Assembly: GCF_000975055.1 (NCBI RefSeq)
Contig: NZ_BBRB01000007.1
Span: forward strand, 1-64,000
DNA length: 64,000 bases
Direction: 5' to 3'
Source: Demequina sediminicola
GTDB lineage: Bacteria; Actinomycetota; Actinomycetes; Actinomycetales; Demequinaceae
Shown one piece after another: positions 46,206 through 54,700 of this stretch. Under the pieces are notes generated by a model. That model was given only the letters and a program-made list of their open reading frames with translations. It made no database searches and was not told the DNA's origin. Position numbers and translations under genes: made by a program. The stretch's first letter is position 1. Every line of letters starts with the position of its first letter.

Positions 46206-47113
46206 CCGGTAAGCAAGTGAAGGTGTTTCTGATTGATGGCACACCCGGAGGCCTGACGACCGCAGAGATCACGAACTGGACCGGACATGTGCTGTCTGCT
46301 CGACGGTCGGATGTCGGAAGCCTCTTGGACCGCGATGAAGCGGATCGCACCGGCGTCTATCTCTTACTAGGCGACGACGAAGAGGCTAACGGCGGGGTGA
46401 GGTGTTATGTAGGCGAGGCCGACGTAGTAGGCCAACGCCTCAAGTCACACGTTAAGGAAAAGGACTTCTGGGACCGCGTCATTACCATCACGTCCAAGGA
46501 CGACAACCTCACCAAGGCACACTGTCGATATCTCGAGTCTCGCCTGATCTCGCTCGCGATATCCGCGGCTAGGTCCACCGTCGTGAACGGAACCAATCCA
46601 CCTGACCCACGGTTACCCGAAGCCGACAGGTCGGACATGGAGTACTTTCTTGAGCAATTGCATGTGGTACTGCCTGTGTTGGGGATCAATGTGATGCGAT
46701 CGCGCCAGTCGGTGCTAGTCCGTCCTGGCACAACCACAACCGGCACGGACTCTCCCGTATTTCACCTGGTAAACACAAAACGGGGGGTCAACGCCTCCGC
46801 CCAAGAGGTGGATGGCGAGTTCACAGTCCTCGCAGGATCGACCGTGTTTCCCAGCGTCGACTCCAAACAAGGACTCCGTGAGAGCACCCTGCGCGCCTAT
46901 GAGTCACGCAAAGCCCTGCACGCCAAGCTCATCATGGACGGATCAATACTGGTCGATGGAAGTAGGGCCGAGTTCACTCGCGACACAGTCTTCTCGTCGT
47001 CGTCCGCAGCGGCCGCAGTCGTTCAGGGTCTATCTGCGGCTAATGGACGCACGGCATGGCGCACGAGTGATGGAAGCGCCTTCGGAGATTGGGAGACCCG
47101 AGGAATCGCGTGA
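46202..47113 (+). CDS. GIY-YIG nuclease family protein with DUF4357 (operon gene 9)
   Basis: The 303-aa protein has an N-terminal GIY-YIG-like core, with 'GVYLLLG' and 'CYVGEADVVGQRLKSH' in place of the GIY and YIG strands, then 'FWDRVITITSKDDNLTKAH' and the Glu-bearing helix 'CRYLESRLISLA'. The C-terminal 80 residues match DUF4357 ('ASAQEVDGEFTVLAGS', 'LIMDGSILVDG', 'AAAVVQGLSAANGRTAWR'). Such proteins are common in defence islands and may cut DNA. The ATG overlaps the stop of gene 8 by 4 bp. This ends the operon; the next gene is convergent, 56 bp away. Confidence 0.82.
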   Translation: MTGKQVKVFLIDGTPGGLTTAEITNWTGHVLSARRSDVGSLLDRDEADRTGVYLLLGDDEEANGGVRCYVGEADVVGQRLKSHVKEKDFWDRVITITSKDDNLTKAHCRYLESRLISLAISAARSTVVNGTNPPDPRLPEADRSDMEYFLEQLHVVLPVLGINVMRSRQSVLVRPGTTTTGTDSPVFHLVNTKRGVNASAQEVDGEFTVLAGSTVFPSVDSKQGLRESTLRAYESRKALHAKLIMDGSILVDGSRAEFTRDTVFSSSSAAAAVVQGLSAANGRTAWRTSDGSAFGDWETRGIA

Positions 47114-47169
47114 TTCGGTCGGTTGCTCCACCGAGCGCTCCAGGAAGTTCCTCGGCCCTACGCGCATGG

Positions 47170-48114
47170 TTAAGCGAGCAAAGTCTCCGCACGTTCGTCA
47201 AGATACTTGGCGAGCCCAAACATGTCGGGATAGATACTCGATGCGCGGACCGCGAACCGTTCCTCGAGTTGACGACGGATTTCTTCCTTCGCGGTCTCGA
47301 GGACTCGGAACGTAAAGACGGGATTGGCGTCCTCACTCATAGTTCCTTGTCGCGATGTGCTGAGGCGCAGAGGTATCGATGCGGCTTGCTGCATGTCGTT
47401 GAGTGTCCAGGTCTCACTCGTGCCGGGGTGAACGCGCCCAAACTTGTTGCGCGCACCAGCGTCGAGAGGAACACCGTCCAGGAGGAACCCTGCATTCTGC
47501 GCCGCAATGCGTGAGTGGTAGACCGGCGGGCGCCAGTAGCGCCGGTTCGTGCCGGTACCCCAGCGCTTCGTGGCCCGCCGGTCATCCGTCGTGAGTTCGT
47601 GCCACAGTGCGTCGCGCGTCTTCCAGTTCCGGTTGAGGTGAAGGTCCGACTTCACCGGCGCAACAAAGGCAAATAGTCGGCCATCGGTGTCCGTGGGCTC
47701 GGTGCCTTTACCCGCCTCCACCGCAAACCAAAGTGCAGCAAGAGGGTCTTCCGAGACATCGATCAGGCGCGTGGGTCCGCCAAAGTGTTGGATCTGCGCA
47801 AAGAGTTCGAGTGCGTCTACTCCATCGAAGCGCCAATCCTGGCGGGCTCGGCGCAGGATCTCCTTCTCAGCGTCCACCATCTCGGTCTCGGTGGGCCGGT
47901 ACCCGAGAACGTCGCTCAAACGTCGATACAGCGAACTGTGCACACCCCAGTCTGCGTTGCGCACTCCGCGCCACACGAGGCGGCTACCGCGATAGTTCTC
48001 GGACAGTCGGTACGCCGCTTCTTGGAAGTCGGACCACGTAGAGATCACGTCCTGGTCCCAGTCGGCAAATCGCCAGCCGGGTGCGGCTTCGGTGCTGGGT
48101 CTTGTCTCGCTCAT
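47170..48114 (-). CDS. FRG domain protein
   Basis: The 314-aa protein has the FRG signature: 'LVWRGVRNADWGVHSSLYRR' and 'IQHFGGPTRLIDVSEDPLAA' with conserved Arg, His and Asp. FRG proteins are frequent in defence and mobile regions; their biochemical function is not settled. The ATG at 48114 begins 'MSETRPST'; an upstream extension to 48240 overlaps the preceding gene and is unlikely. It lies 16 bp after the 247-aa gene and is probably the last gene of the ADP-ribosylglycohydrolase operon. Confidence 0.8.
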   Translation of the reverse strand: MSETRPSTEAAPGWRFADWDQDVISTWSDFQEAAYRLSENYRGSRLVWRGVRNADWGVHSSLYRRLSDVLGYRPTETEMVDAEKEILRRARQDWRFDGVDALELFAQIQHFGGPTRLIDVSEDPLAALWFAVEAGKGTEPTDTDGRLFAFVAPVKSDLHLNRNWKTRDALWHELTTDDRRATKRWGTGTNRRYWRPPVYHSRIAAQNAGFLLDGVPLDAGARNKFGRVHPGTSETWTLNDMQQAASIPLRLSTSRQGTMSEDANPVFTFRVLETAKEEIRRQLEERFAVRASSIYPDMFGLAKYLDERAETLLA

Positions 48115-48130
48115 GAATGGAGCGTAGCGA

Positions 48131-48874
48131 TCAGGACCAAGGGCCGCAGATCGCGACCGCCTTACCGCAGCACATCCCCAGTGCCGCCTCCACAGCGCGA
48201 CCAAGATCGTCGCCGAATGCCCGATAGGTCCCCAACACATCGACTGCTCCCCGCGCAGTGATCAGGTCGCCGTATCGGTCGACGACAGCAACGGGTTCGA
48301 GGTCGCGCAAGATCACCCACGCGTGGGCAAGCTCCACTTCGTAGAGCGCTCCGTCGTCCTCGGCCTCCTGCCAATTGGCGCGCAGTTTTGCCATCGCGGG
48401 CCAGTCGCCTGCACCGCCCATCCATTCCAGGTCGTCCAGCACGTGGGGATCAGTGCGCCGTTCACCTCGCACGGTCCACGAATGCCGCGAGTTCACCATG
48501 GCGCCCAGGATCCAGGCGATTGCCCTGTACCCGATGGTGACTCCATTGGTGGGAGGCGTATCGATAGGCGCGCCCATCCCGTGGGCTTGCTCAATCTGGC
48601 GTAAAATGGCGTGCGGGTTGACCTGCTCTAGTAGCGCGGGCGGTGCAACTCCGAACTGCCGATCCTTGATCGCAATCCCCGCCACTCGGGAGAACCCCAC
48701 ACGAGCCTCGCGTGCGCCGATCAACCCAACGGCCTCGACCACAGTGCCCACCTCGTCGAACACGGTCTCCACGAGTCCAAGCCGTGGGTGCCGCCGGCAC
48801 AGCTCCGATGCCACCCACCACAGTTGCGCGTCGATAAACCTGTCAGCGGGTTGAAACACCCTGGGTCCAGTCAT
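48131..48874 (-). CDS. Unknown protein in the ADP-ribose operon
   Basis: This 247-aa soluble protein belongs to no family that I can name. Visible features are a helical N-terminus with two Trp ('DAQLWWVASELCRRHPRLG'), a central 'NGVTIGYRAIAWILGAMVN' segment, and a Cys-pair near the end ('ALGMCCGKAVAICGP'). The GGGAGG ribosome site is clear. Its ATG overlaps the stop of the ADP-ribosylglycohydrolase gene (ATGA), so the two are coupled and likely act in the same NAD or ADP-ribose process. Confidence 0.7.
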   Translation of the reverse strand: MTGPRVFQPADRFIDAQLWWVASELCRRHPRLGLVETVFDEVGTVVEAVGLIGAREARVGFSRVAGIAIKDRQFGVAPPALLEQVNPHAILRQIEQAHGMGAPIDTPPTNGVTIGYRAIAWILGAMVNSRHSWTVRGERRTDPHVLDDLEWMGGAGDWPAMAKLRANWQEAEDDGALYEVELAHAWVILRDLEPVAVVDRYGDLITARGAVDVLGTYRAFGDDLGRAVEAALGMCCGKAVAICGPWS

Positions 48875-50481
48875 GGTCGGCCTCCCATCTGTGCCAGTAG
48901 TCCTCGGAACGCCCTATTGGGCCGAGCCTCAGGCAACGCCGCGCACACCTCCGCCAGTGCGGCATCGGCCGGCACTCCTAGGTGCCGTGTCGCATAGAGC
49001 GCCGCCACGGTGGGCGTCCGCGACTGTGCCTGCACGCAGTGCAGTAGCACGGTCTTGCCCGCCGCCCGTAGTTCAGCCACGGCATCGGCTGCCTGCGCCA
49101 AGACGTACTCGAGGCTCGGGTTCTCCACCACCTCAGGTCGGTCGATCAGCCACACTTCGACCTTGTCCTCGCGCGCAATGCGCTCCGGCACCTGCTCGTC
49201 ACCTATGCGGCACAGTGAAACCACCGCGTCGACCTCGTCAGGCAGCGCATCCAGCACCCCGACCCCACCCAGCAACACTCCGCCGTCGTGAGGGTGACGC
49301 GCCAACGTGTCGCACGGACCAAACGTGCTGTAGTCGACTCGTCGCGTGCGCTTAGGCGTAAACGAATAGCGGTCGCCGACCTTGTTCGCGTGAGCGTCGG
49401 CCGCCAACCGCACCAACGCACCCGAGTCCAGCACCACACCGTCGCCACCCCAACCATGCAGAAGGCGCTGCCAGCCCAACGGGATCGCATCGGCCCCGAC
49501 CAAGGCGCCCGCGAGCGCCCCTGTAATCGCGGCCACGGTGTCCGTATCCCCTCCTGCGTTGATCGCGTGCTGCAGTGCCAACCGGAAGGCGTCGGGGGTA
49601 GCGGTGCTCTCGTCGGCCACATCAATGCCAGCGACATGGATTGCGGACCACGCCGCCTGAAGCGCGTGCACCACCCAGCCGTTGTTCGGGAAGTCTCCGG
49701 GCCGCCCAGCTGCCGCCTCCGACAAGAGGGCTGTCCACTTGTCGCGGCGCTCCCTCGGCAGGCACTTCACCGCATCGGCCACATCGACTACACCGTGCGT
49801 GGCGGCCATGTGAATCATGATTGACCACAGCACGCAGGCGTCGGCAGCATCCGGGTCATAGTGGGTGAGCGCACTGAAGGAGCGTGCCTGCTCCACTATC
49901 ACGCCGACCGTCCGGCTGGGGCTAAACGCATTGCTGGCTGACAGAGACAGGCGCAACCCGATAGGCGTGGTGCGCATCAGTGAGCCGTTGCCACCGGAGC
50001 GACCACGTGCGCGGTGCACGGAGGCAGCCGCAGCCTGAGCGTCGTCTGCCGTCGACGATGCGTCCAACTGTCCGAGGACCTCGCGGGTCTGTATACCGAC
50101 GTCATTCGCTGTCAACGCCCACTCACGCCATTCCTGGACTACTTGATCTGGGTCGCCCCACTCGTTGTCGCGTTGGGCGCGTAGCAGCGGGATGGCCATT
50201 GCGGTGTCGTCGGTCCACTCCCCCGGCGCCCAGCCCAATGAGCCACCACCGATCATGTCCTCGCTCGTGCCGCGCAGCGTGATTCCCTGAGATGGTTTGA
50301 ACTCGTACGGCGCACCCAAAGCGTCGCCGACGGCCATTCCGAGGATTGCGCCCGCCCGGCGACGTGCTCCACCGACGACGCGGCGCTCGCTCTCCTCCGC
50401 CGGCAGTTCCGCGTAGAGCGCCCCGCTGATGTGCGCATCGCGGTAGGGAAATTCTGGATTGTGTTCGGTGTTCTGGCTCAT
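48871..50481 (-). CDS. ADP-ribosylglycohydrolase fused to a dual-specificity phosphatase domain
   Basis: This 536-aa protein removes ADP-ribose from targets or processes ADP-ribose compounds. Residues about 40-350 are an ADP-ribosylglycohydrolase (DraG-type) with 'GMAVGDALGAPYEF', 'PGEWTDDTAMAIPLL' and the C-terminal 'NAGGDTDTVAAITGALAGA' carrying the metal-binding Asp residues. Residues about 385-530 are a cysteine phosphatase with the CX5R loop in 'LLHCVQAQSRTPTVAA'. A GAGGGGG site precedes the ATG. The NrtR-type palindrome lies 20 bp upstream of the start, so repression by NrtR is likely. Such two-domain fusions occur elsewhere in actinobacteria. Confidence 0.92.
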   Translation of the reverse strand: MSQNTEHNPEFPYRDAHISGALYAELPAEESERRVVGGARRRAGAILGMAVGDALGAPYEFKPSQGITLRGTSEDMIGGGSLGWAPGEWTDDTAMAIPLLRAQRDNEWGDPDQVVQEWREWALTANDVGIQTREVLGQLDASSTADDAQAAAASVHRARGRSGGNGSLMRTTPIGLRLSLSASNAFSPSRTVGVIVEQARSFSALTHYDPDAADACVLWSIMIHMAATHGVVDVADAVKCLPRERRDKWTALLSEAAAGRPGDFPNNGWVVHALQAAWSAIHVAGIDVADESTATPDAFRLALQHAINAGGDTDTVAAITGALAGALVGADAIPLGWQRLLHGWGGDGVVLDSGALVRLAADAHANKVGDRYSFTPKRTRRVDYSTFGPCDTLARHPHDGGVLLGGVGVLDALPDEVDAVVSLCRIGDEQVPERIAREDKVEVWLIDRPEVVENPSLEYVLAQAADAVAELRAAGKTVLLHCVQAQSRTPTVAALYATRHLGVPADAALAEVCAALPEARPNRAFRGLLAQMGGRP

Positions 50482-50500
50482 GACGCCCCCTCAGTCTCGC

Positions 50501-50522
50501 GTTAGAGCGATTCCGCTCTAAC
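50501..50522. promoter_or_regulatory. NrtR-type palindromic operator
   Basis: GTTAGAGCG (50501-50509) and CGCTCTAAC (50514-50522) form a perfect 9-bp inverted repeat with a 4-nt centre. It sits between the divergent ADP-ribosylglycohydrolase gene and the nrtR-like gene, the usual place for a site that controls both. A GTTA...TAAC palindrome fits what is known of NrtR operators in general outline. Confidence 0.8.
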
Positions 50523-50555
50523 TCTCTGCTCTCAGATTAGCGCACATCTGCGACA

Positions 50556-51200
50556 ATGGCCAGCATGACGGCGTACCGAGACACATCAGGCAAGGCACTG
50601 GCCGACTATCCGCGACCATCCGTGGCGGTCGACACCGCGGTGCTGACGGTCTCGGATGGAGTCCTCAGCGTGGTGGTGACGGCCGATGCTTCGGCTGGCT
50701 TCCGCCTACCCGGCACCTTCCTGCACACGGGAGAGCGCCTGGCCGATGCCGTAGCCCGCTCCCTCGCAGACAAGGCCGGCGTCTCCGGACTTACCCCCGT
50801 GCAACTGCACGTCTTCGACGCACTCGATCGTGACGAACGCGGATGGGTCCTCTCGGTCGCTCACATGGTCGCAGTACCGGCCGATGCTTTGGCCAGCACT
50901 GCCGCGCTGGTGCAGGTCGGTGACGTGGCGCCGATGGCGTTCGATCACTCCGACATCGTCGCCCTAGCTGTGGAACGACTCCGCGCCGACTACTCCCGGT
51001 CCCCCGACCCCTGGCGTCTTCTAGGTCGGGAAACGTTCACCTTGCTCGAGCTCGAGCGCCTCCACCGCGCCGTCGACCCTGCGGGGACACCCATGCGTGA
51101 CTCGTTCCGACGTTCCATGGTTGGCATGCTCGCCGACACCGGCGAGGTCGAACGTGGGACCGTAGGCAAACCCGCGAGATTGTTCAGAAGGATCAACTAG
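50556..51200 (+). CDS. nrtR: NrtR-like transcriptional regulator (inactive Nudix plus winged helix)
   Basis: NrtR proteins sense ADP-ribose-like ligands and repress NAD metabolism genes. This 214-aa protein has an N-terminal Nudix fold whose box is degraded: 'ERLADAVARSLADKAGV' keeps the first Glu and Arg but loses the catalytic REXXEE acids, as expected for a sensor. The C-terminal winged helix has 'GRETFTLLELERLHRAV' and 'RDSFRRSMVGML', ending 'GKPARLFRR'. ATGs at 50556 and 50565 are both possible starts. It is divergent from the ADP-ribosylglycohydrolase operon across the palindrome. Its stop codon lies in the CTAG where the IS481 relic inserted. Confidence 0.88.
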   Translation: MASMTAYRDTSGKALADYPRPSVAVDTAVLTVSDGVLSVVVTADASAGFRLPGTFLHTGERLADAVARSLADKAGVSGLTPVQLHVFDALDRDERGWVLSVAHMVAVPADALASTAALVQVGDVAPMAFDHSDIVALAVERLRADYSRSPDPWRLLGRETFTLLELERLHRAVDPAGTPMRDSFRRSMVGMLADTGEVERGTVGKPARLFRRIN

Positions 51201-51614
51201 TTGTAGTGCCCAGGCAGGCTGTTCAATCTGTTGATGGGTGGGATCTTGCCGTTGTCCGAAAGCAACGACTCGACGTGGACGCCGCGAGCAGCGAACCAGG
51301 CGACCGCGCGGGTGAGGACCCCGATGGCGGTGTCGGCCTTCTCGTCCTCGTGGATCTCGGCATAGGCGACTCGGGAGTGGTCGTCGATGACGGTATGGAC
51401 GAACGCATGCACGGTCGAGGCTGGCACGCCCAGGCTCGAGGACATCTCCACTGGCCCAACCCATCAGCGCATACCGCTGAGCCCACTTCGCAGCCGTGGG
51501 CCACGACACATGGTGAAACCTAGCCGACTCAGCGATGGACCAGCCCTCATCAACGATGAGACGACCGATGCGAGCACGTTGGACCGGAGTCAAAGCAGCG
51601 TTAGCGTGGGACAC
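51197..51614 (-). pseudogene. Internally deleted IS481-family transposase
   Basis: Four pieces of an IS481-type transposase can be read in order. The N-terminal helix-turn-helix piece is 'NAALTPVQRARIGRLIVDEG' onward to 'KWAQRYALMG' (51614 to about 51458). After a frame change come 'SSLGVPASTVHAF', then the integrase-core piece 'VHTVIDDHSRVAYAEIHEDE' to 'LLSDNGK', then the extreme C-terminus 'PPINRLNSLPGHYN'. Against a normal protein of about 320-330 aa, three internal segments are missing, including part of the catalytic core. It cannot be active. The last stop codon is supplied by the CTAG of the insertion site. Confidence 0.85.
51202..51214 (+). repeat. Left terminal inverted repeat of IS481 relic
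   Basis: TGTAGTGCCCAGG is the exact reverse complement of the sequence at 51701-51713. Confidence 0.85.
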
Positions 51615-51700
51615 GAGGACCTCCGGGATTCAGAGCGAAGAACTATACAGCTCCACTCTGCCCGGAGGTTCTCCCCGCCGCCCCGAAATCAAACAACGTC

Positions 51701-51713
51701 CCTGGGCACTACA
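51701..51713 (-). repeat. Right terminal inverted repeat of IS481 relic
   Basis: CCTGGGCACTACA pairs perfectly with the left repeat at 51202-51214. The convergent helicase stop codon (51715-51717) begins one base further on. Confidence 0.85.
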
Positions 51714-51714
51714 C

Positions 51715-54700
51715 CTAACGGCGCTTCGCAGGCCGCAGATCAATCATCAGTTCGCCGGCACGCTCCGGCAGGTCCCCGACATAATCGCTCTGTCGTGGCT
51801 GGCCCAACAGCAACCTGTACTCAGCCACTGACTCACGCAACCGTGCGCTGCGATTGACTTCCCGACTGAGGTCAAACATGGGCGTATAGCGTTCGATCGC
51901 AGCGCCTTCGCTATCCGGATAGAGCCAATATGGGTGCAACTCGGACGTTCCTGGCTCACGGTCCCTCTCCGCTGCCGTGAACATCGCATCCCACGGTTCT
52001 TCATCGGAGGTGAGGCCAACCTGGGCATACCTCGACGCAATGTTCTTGCGAATCGCATGCCCCTTGTAGCGATGTACGCGACCCTCCCGTTGTTCCATAT
52101 CCACGGGGTTCGGCGGAAGGTTCCAGTGCACTACGGCGTGCGAGTAAGCATGAAAATCCAGACCCTCCTGGCCCACAGAGGTCGTTGTCAACACGAAGGG
52201 GCGGAATGGCGAATTGAACGCAGCACGCACCTCACCTTCGTATGCCGCGGTCTGGTCCTCGTGGCTGGCGCGGCCAAACCGGACCGCGAAGTGCAGTCCG
52301 ACACTGTGCGGCTCCGGCTCAATGCGGCCATTCACTTCCTGCATCTCATAGAACGTGAGCGAACCTCCCCTCAGCGTCATCGCCATGCTGGCAGCCTCCG
52401 CGAGTGGGCGATGCGTATCCGAGGGCTCTACCTGCTGCAGCCCTTCCATCTCCACAAGCATGTGCAGGTACTCGTCAAGCACCGCTTGCAAGCAGCCGTC
52501 CACACAGTGCCTGAGGACGTCGCGCCAGTAATCAACCAATGCCCCTCGCTGGACCGCAAGGAAGATGTCGCGCCGGTTCATGGTCGTGCGCAGTGCCTCC
52601 GCCATCTGAAACGCTTCCGCACCGACGTCGCTGGCCTGTCCGCCTCTGCGCACAAGCCCACGAGCTGCACACACCGCAGGTCCACCCACTGCTATGGCGG
52701 CGAGCATGTCTTCAAGATCATCGGGAGCCGGCCCCAAGTGTTCGCGCAGCTCGGCAACTGTCATCCCCTCCAACTCACGCATGCGAGTGAGATAGGAGAC
52801 AAAGTTGTCACCAAGCGGGCTTGCCTTCCTGCGCCCTTGATCGTCACGGACCAAGGCCGCGCCACGCTCCATATCTGCAAGTGCGGTACGCGCATGTCCA
52901 TTGGCGCGGTCGAGCAACAACGCTCCGGCCATGTACCAGTCACGATCAGCGCTTGACGCGGTGCCACGATCCCCGAGCGGCGGCAACTCAGCGGCAATGT
53001 CGTGTGCAACGCACGAAAGCACGTCGCCTGCAGTGGCGTTGTTGTCCCGCGCCACACGCTGCACGACGAGGCGGGAGTCACCGAGCTTTGCGAGTGTTGG
53101 CGATGGATATGCGAGCAAGAGGTTTGGGAGGTACTCGACTTTGCCTGTAGGGCTCACGCGGTAGGTGAGCCTTGGGCGCGTGGGCTTGTAGTACTCAGTG
53201 GACATCTCGGTGGAGTCGCCAAACTCGGCACGGGCTTGCAAGGCGGCCATCCGTTCCGCCTCATAACTCGTCACCGCGGAGATCGATCGAGGCGTGGCCT
53301 TAAGGTCTGAAAACACCAGCCTCTTAGTAAATTTACGAATCGGCTGGCTCGCGAAGGGCCCGCCGAGTTCGTAGTACGGAAGCGCGGGCGGCAACCATGC
53401 GACCTTCCAAGCCTCGCTGCCAAACACATCCTGGTGCAGGGCACGCATCTTCCCGTTGGCGGGATCCACACGCTCATAAGTGGCAAGTTCACGGCCGCGC
53501 AATAGGCCCCGGGCACCGCTCAGGACTTGAGCAAGCTCAGCGTCCTGGGCCTCCACGCTTTCTTCGAAGCGCTGGCGAAGCACGTAGGAGCCCTTCTCCA
53601 TGAGATTGAGCGCATACGGCGCCGACTTCCAAAAGTTCAACGGATCGGGGCTCTTCAGATGGGTGGCTACCTTGTCGAGCGTGTTCCAACGCTCCAGGTC
53701 CTCTGCGCTCACAGCAACATCGCCAAGTTCGCGAGGCTCAACCATTCCATTGCGGTCTGCTGTTGCAACTACTCGCTCAGTACGGCACATGAATCTGCGC
53801 AGTTCGGCCTCAACTGCCAGATGCCCCTGGCGCGCATCCTCAAAGTCCTCGCCGGTGCGCAAGTAGCGCCTTACGCGGCGAAGATTCTCCTGCACAGACG
53901 AGGCGGCTGCACGCCCACCGAGTACGGATACTGTGTGCAGAAAGTCCTCGTGATGGCTATCCCCATCGCTTTCGCCGGGCAGCGTATACATACTGAACGG
54001 TGTCGCGGACAGCATCAGTACCTTGGTAGACGACCCGCCGAGCACTTTGCTCATCAGCCGGGTGGCCTCTGACGAATCCCCATCGCTGGTCGTGCCGGCG
54101 ACGGGAAGAATCTTCTTGAAGTTCTGAAATTCGTCCAAGATGACGAGGTCTGGCTCCAGGTAATCCACGGCAAGTTCCGCGAGAGTTTGGCGCAGCCGGC
54201 CGATGCTCCGACGCCTCCGCGAGTGGAGCTCCTCCGGGATGACGGAACCCCGGTGAGAGAACTCACTTACGCAGGACTGAACTTCATCGAGCAAAGATCC
54301 CGTGCCGGTGCCCGGTAATCCACTCAACTGTTGAACGTAGGCCTCACATACCTCGTCAGACACGGCATCGGCAGGGATGGCCTGGACTTGGCGAGAGAAG
54401 TTCTCGTAGCCCGCTCCGCACTGGAAATACCGAAGCCATCCTTTGCGCTTGGTCAGGGGGCGGCGCAAGCCACGTGCCAGCATGGCAAGAACCAATGCAC
54501 GCTCACCCATGTGTCCCGTCGAGACTCCAAACTCAAGGCTTGTACCGGGAGTGAATGATAGAAACGAGACTTCTTTGTCCGCGAGTTGGCTGAGTGCACG
54601 AGGCAGCATGGTCAACCTGTCAGCATGTGGGACCTCAACATCGGCACCGCCGCTGAGCCGGCCCAAGTTTTGTCGAGCGATCTGCTGATTGGAGCATATG

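Larger units (their letters stand above)
51201..51714 (-). mobile_element. IS481-family relic with intact ends
   Basis: The 514-bp element carries 13-bp perfect terminal inverted repeats (51202-51214 and 51701-51713) and the deleted transposase. It is flanked by CTAG (51197-51200) and CTAA (51715-51718), which fits a 4-bp CTAG target duplication with one later change; CTAG-type targets are known for IS481. A full element would be about 1.1 kb. Confidence 0.82.
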
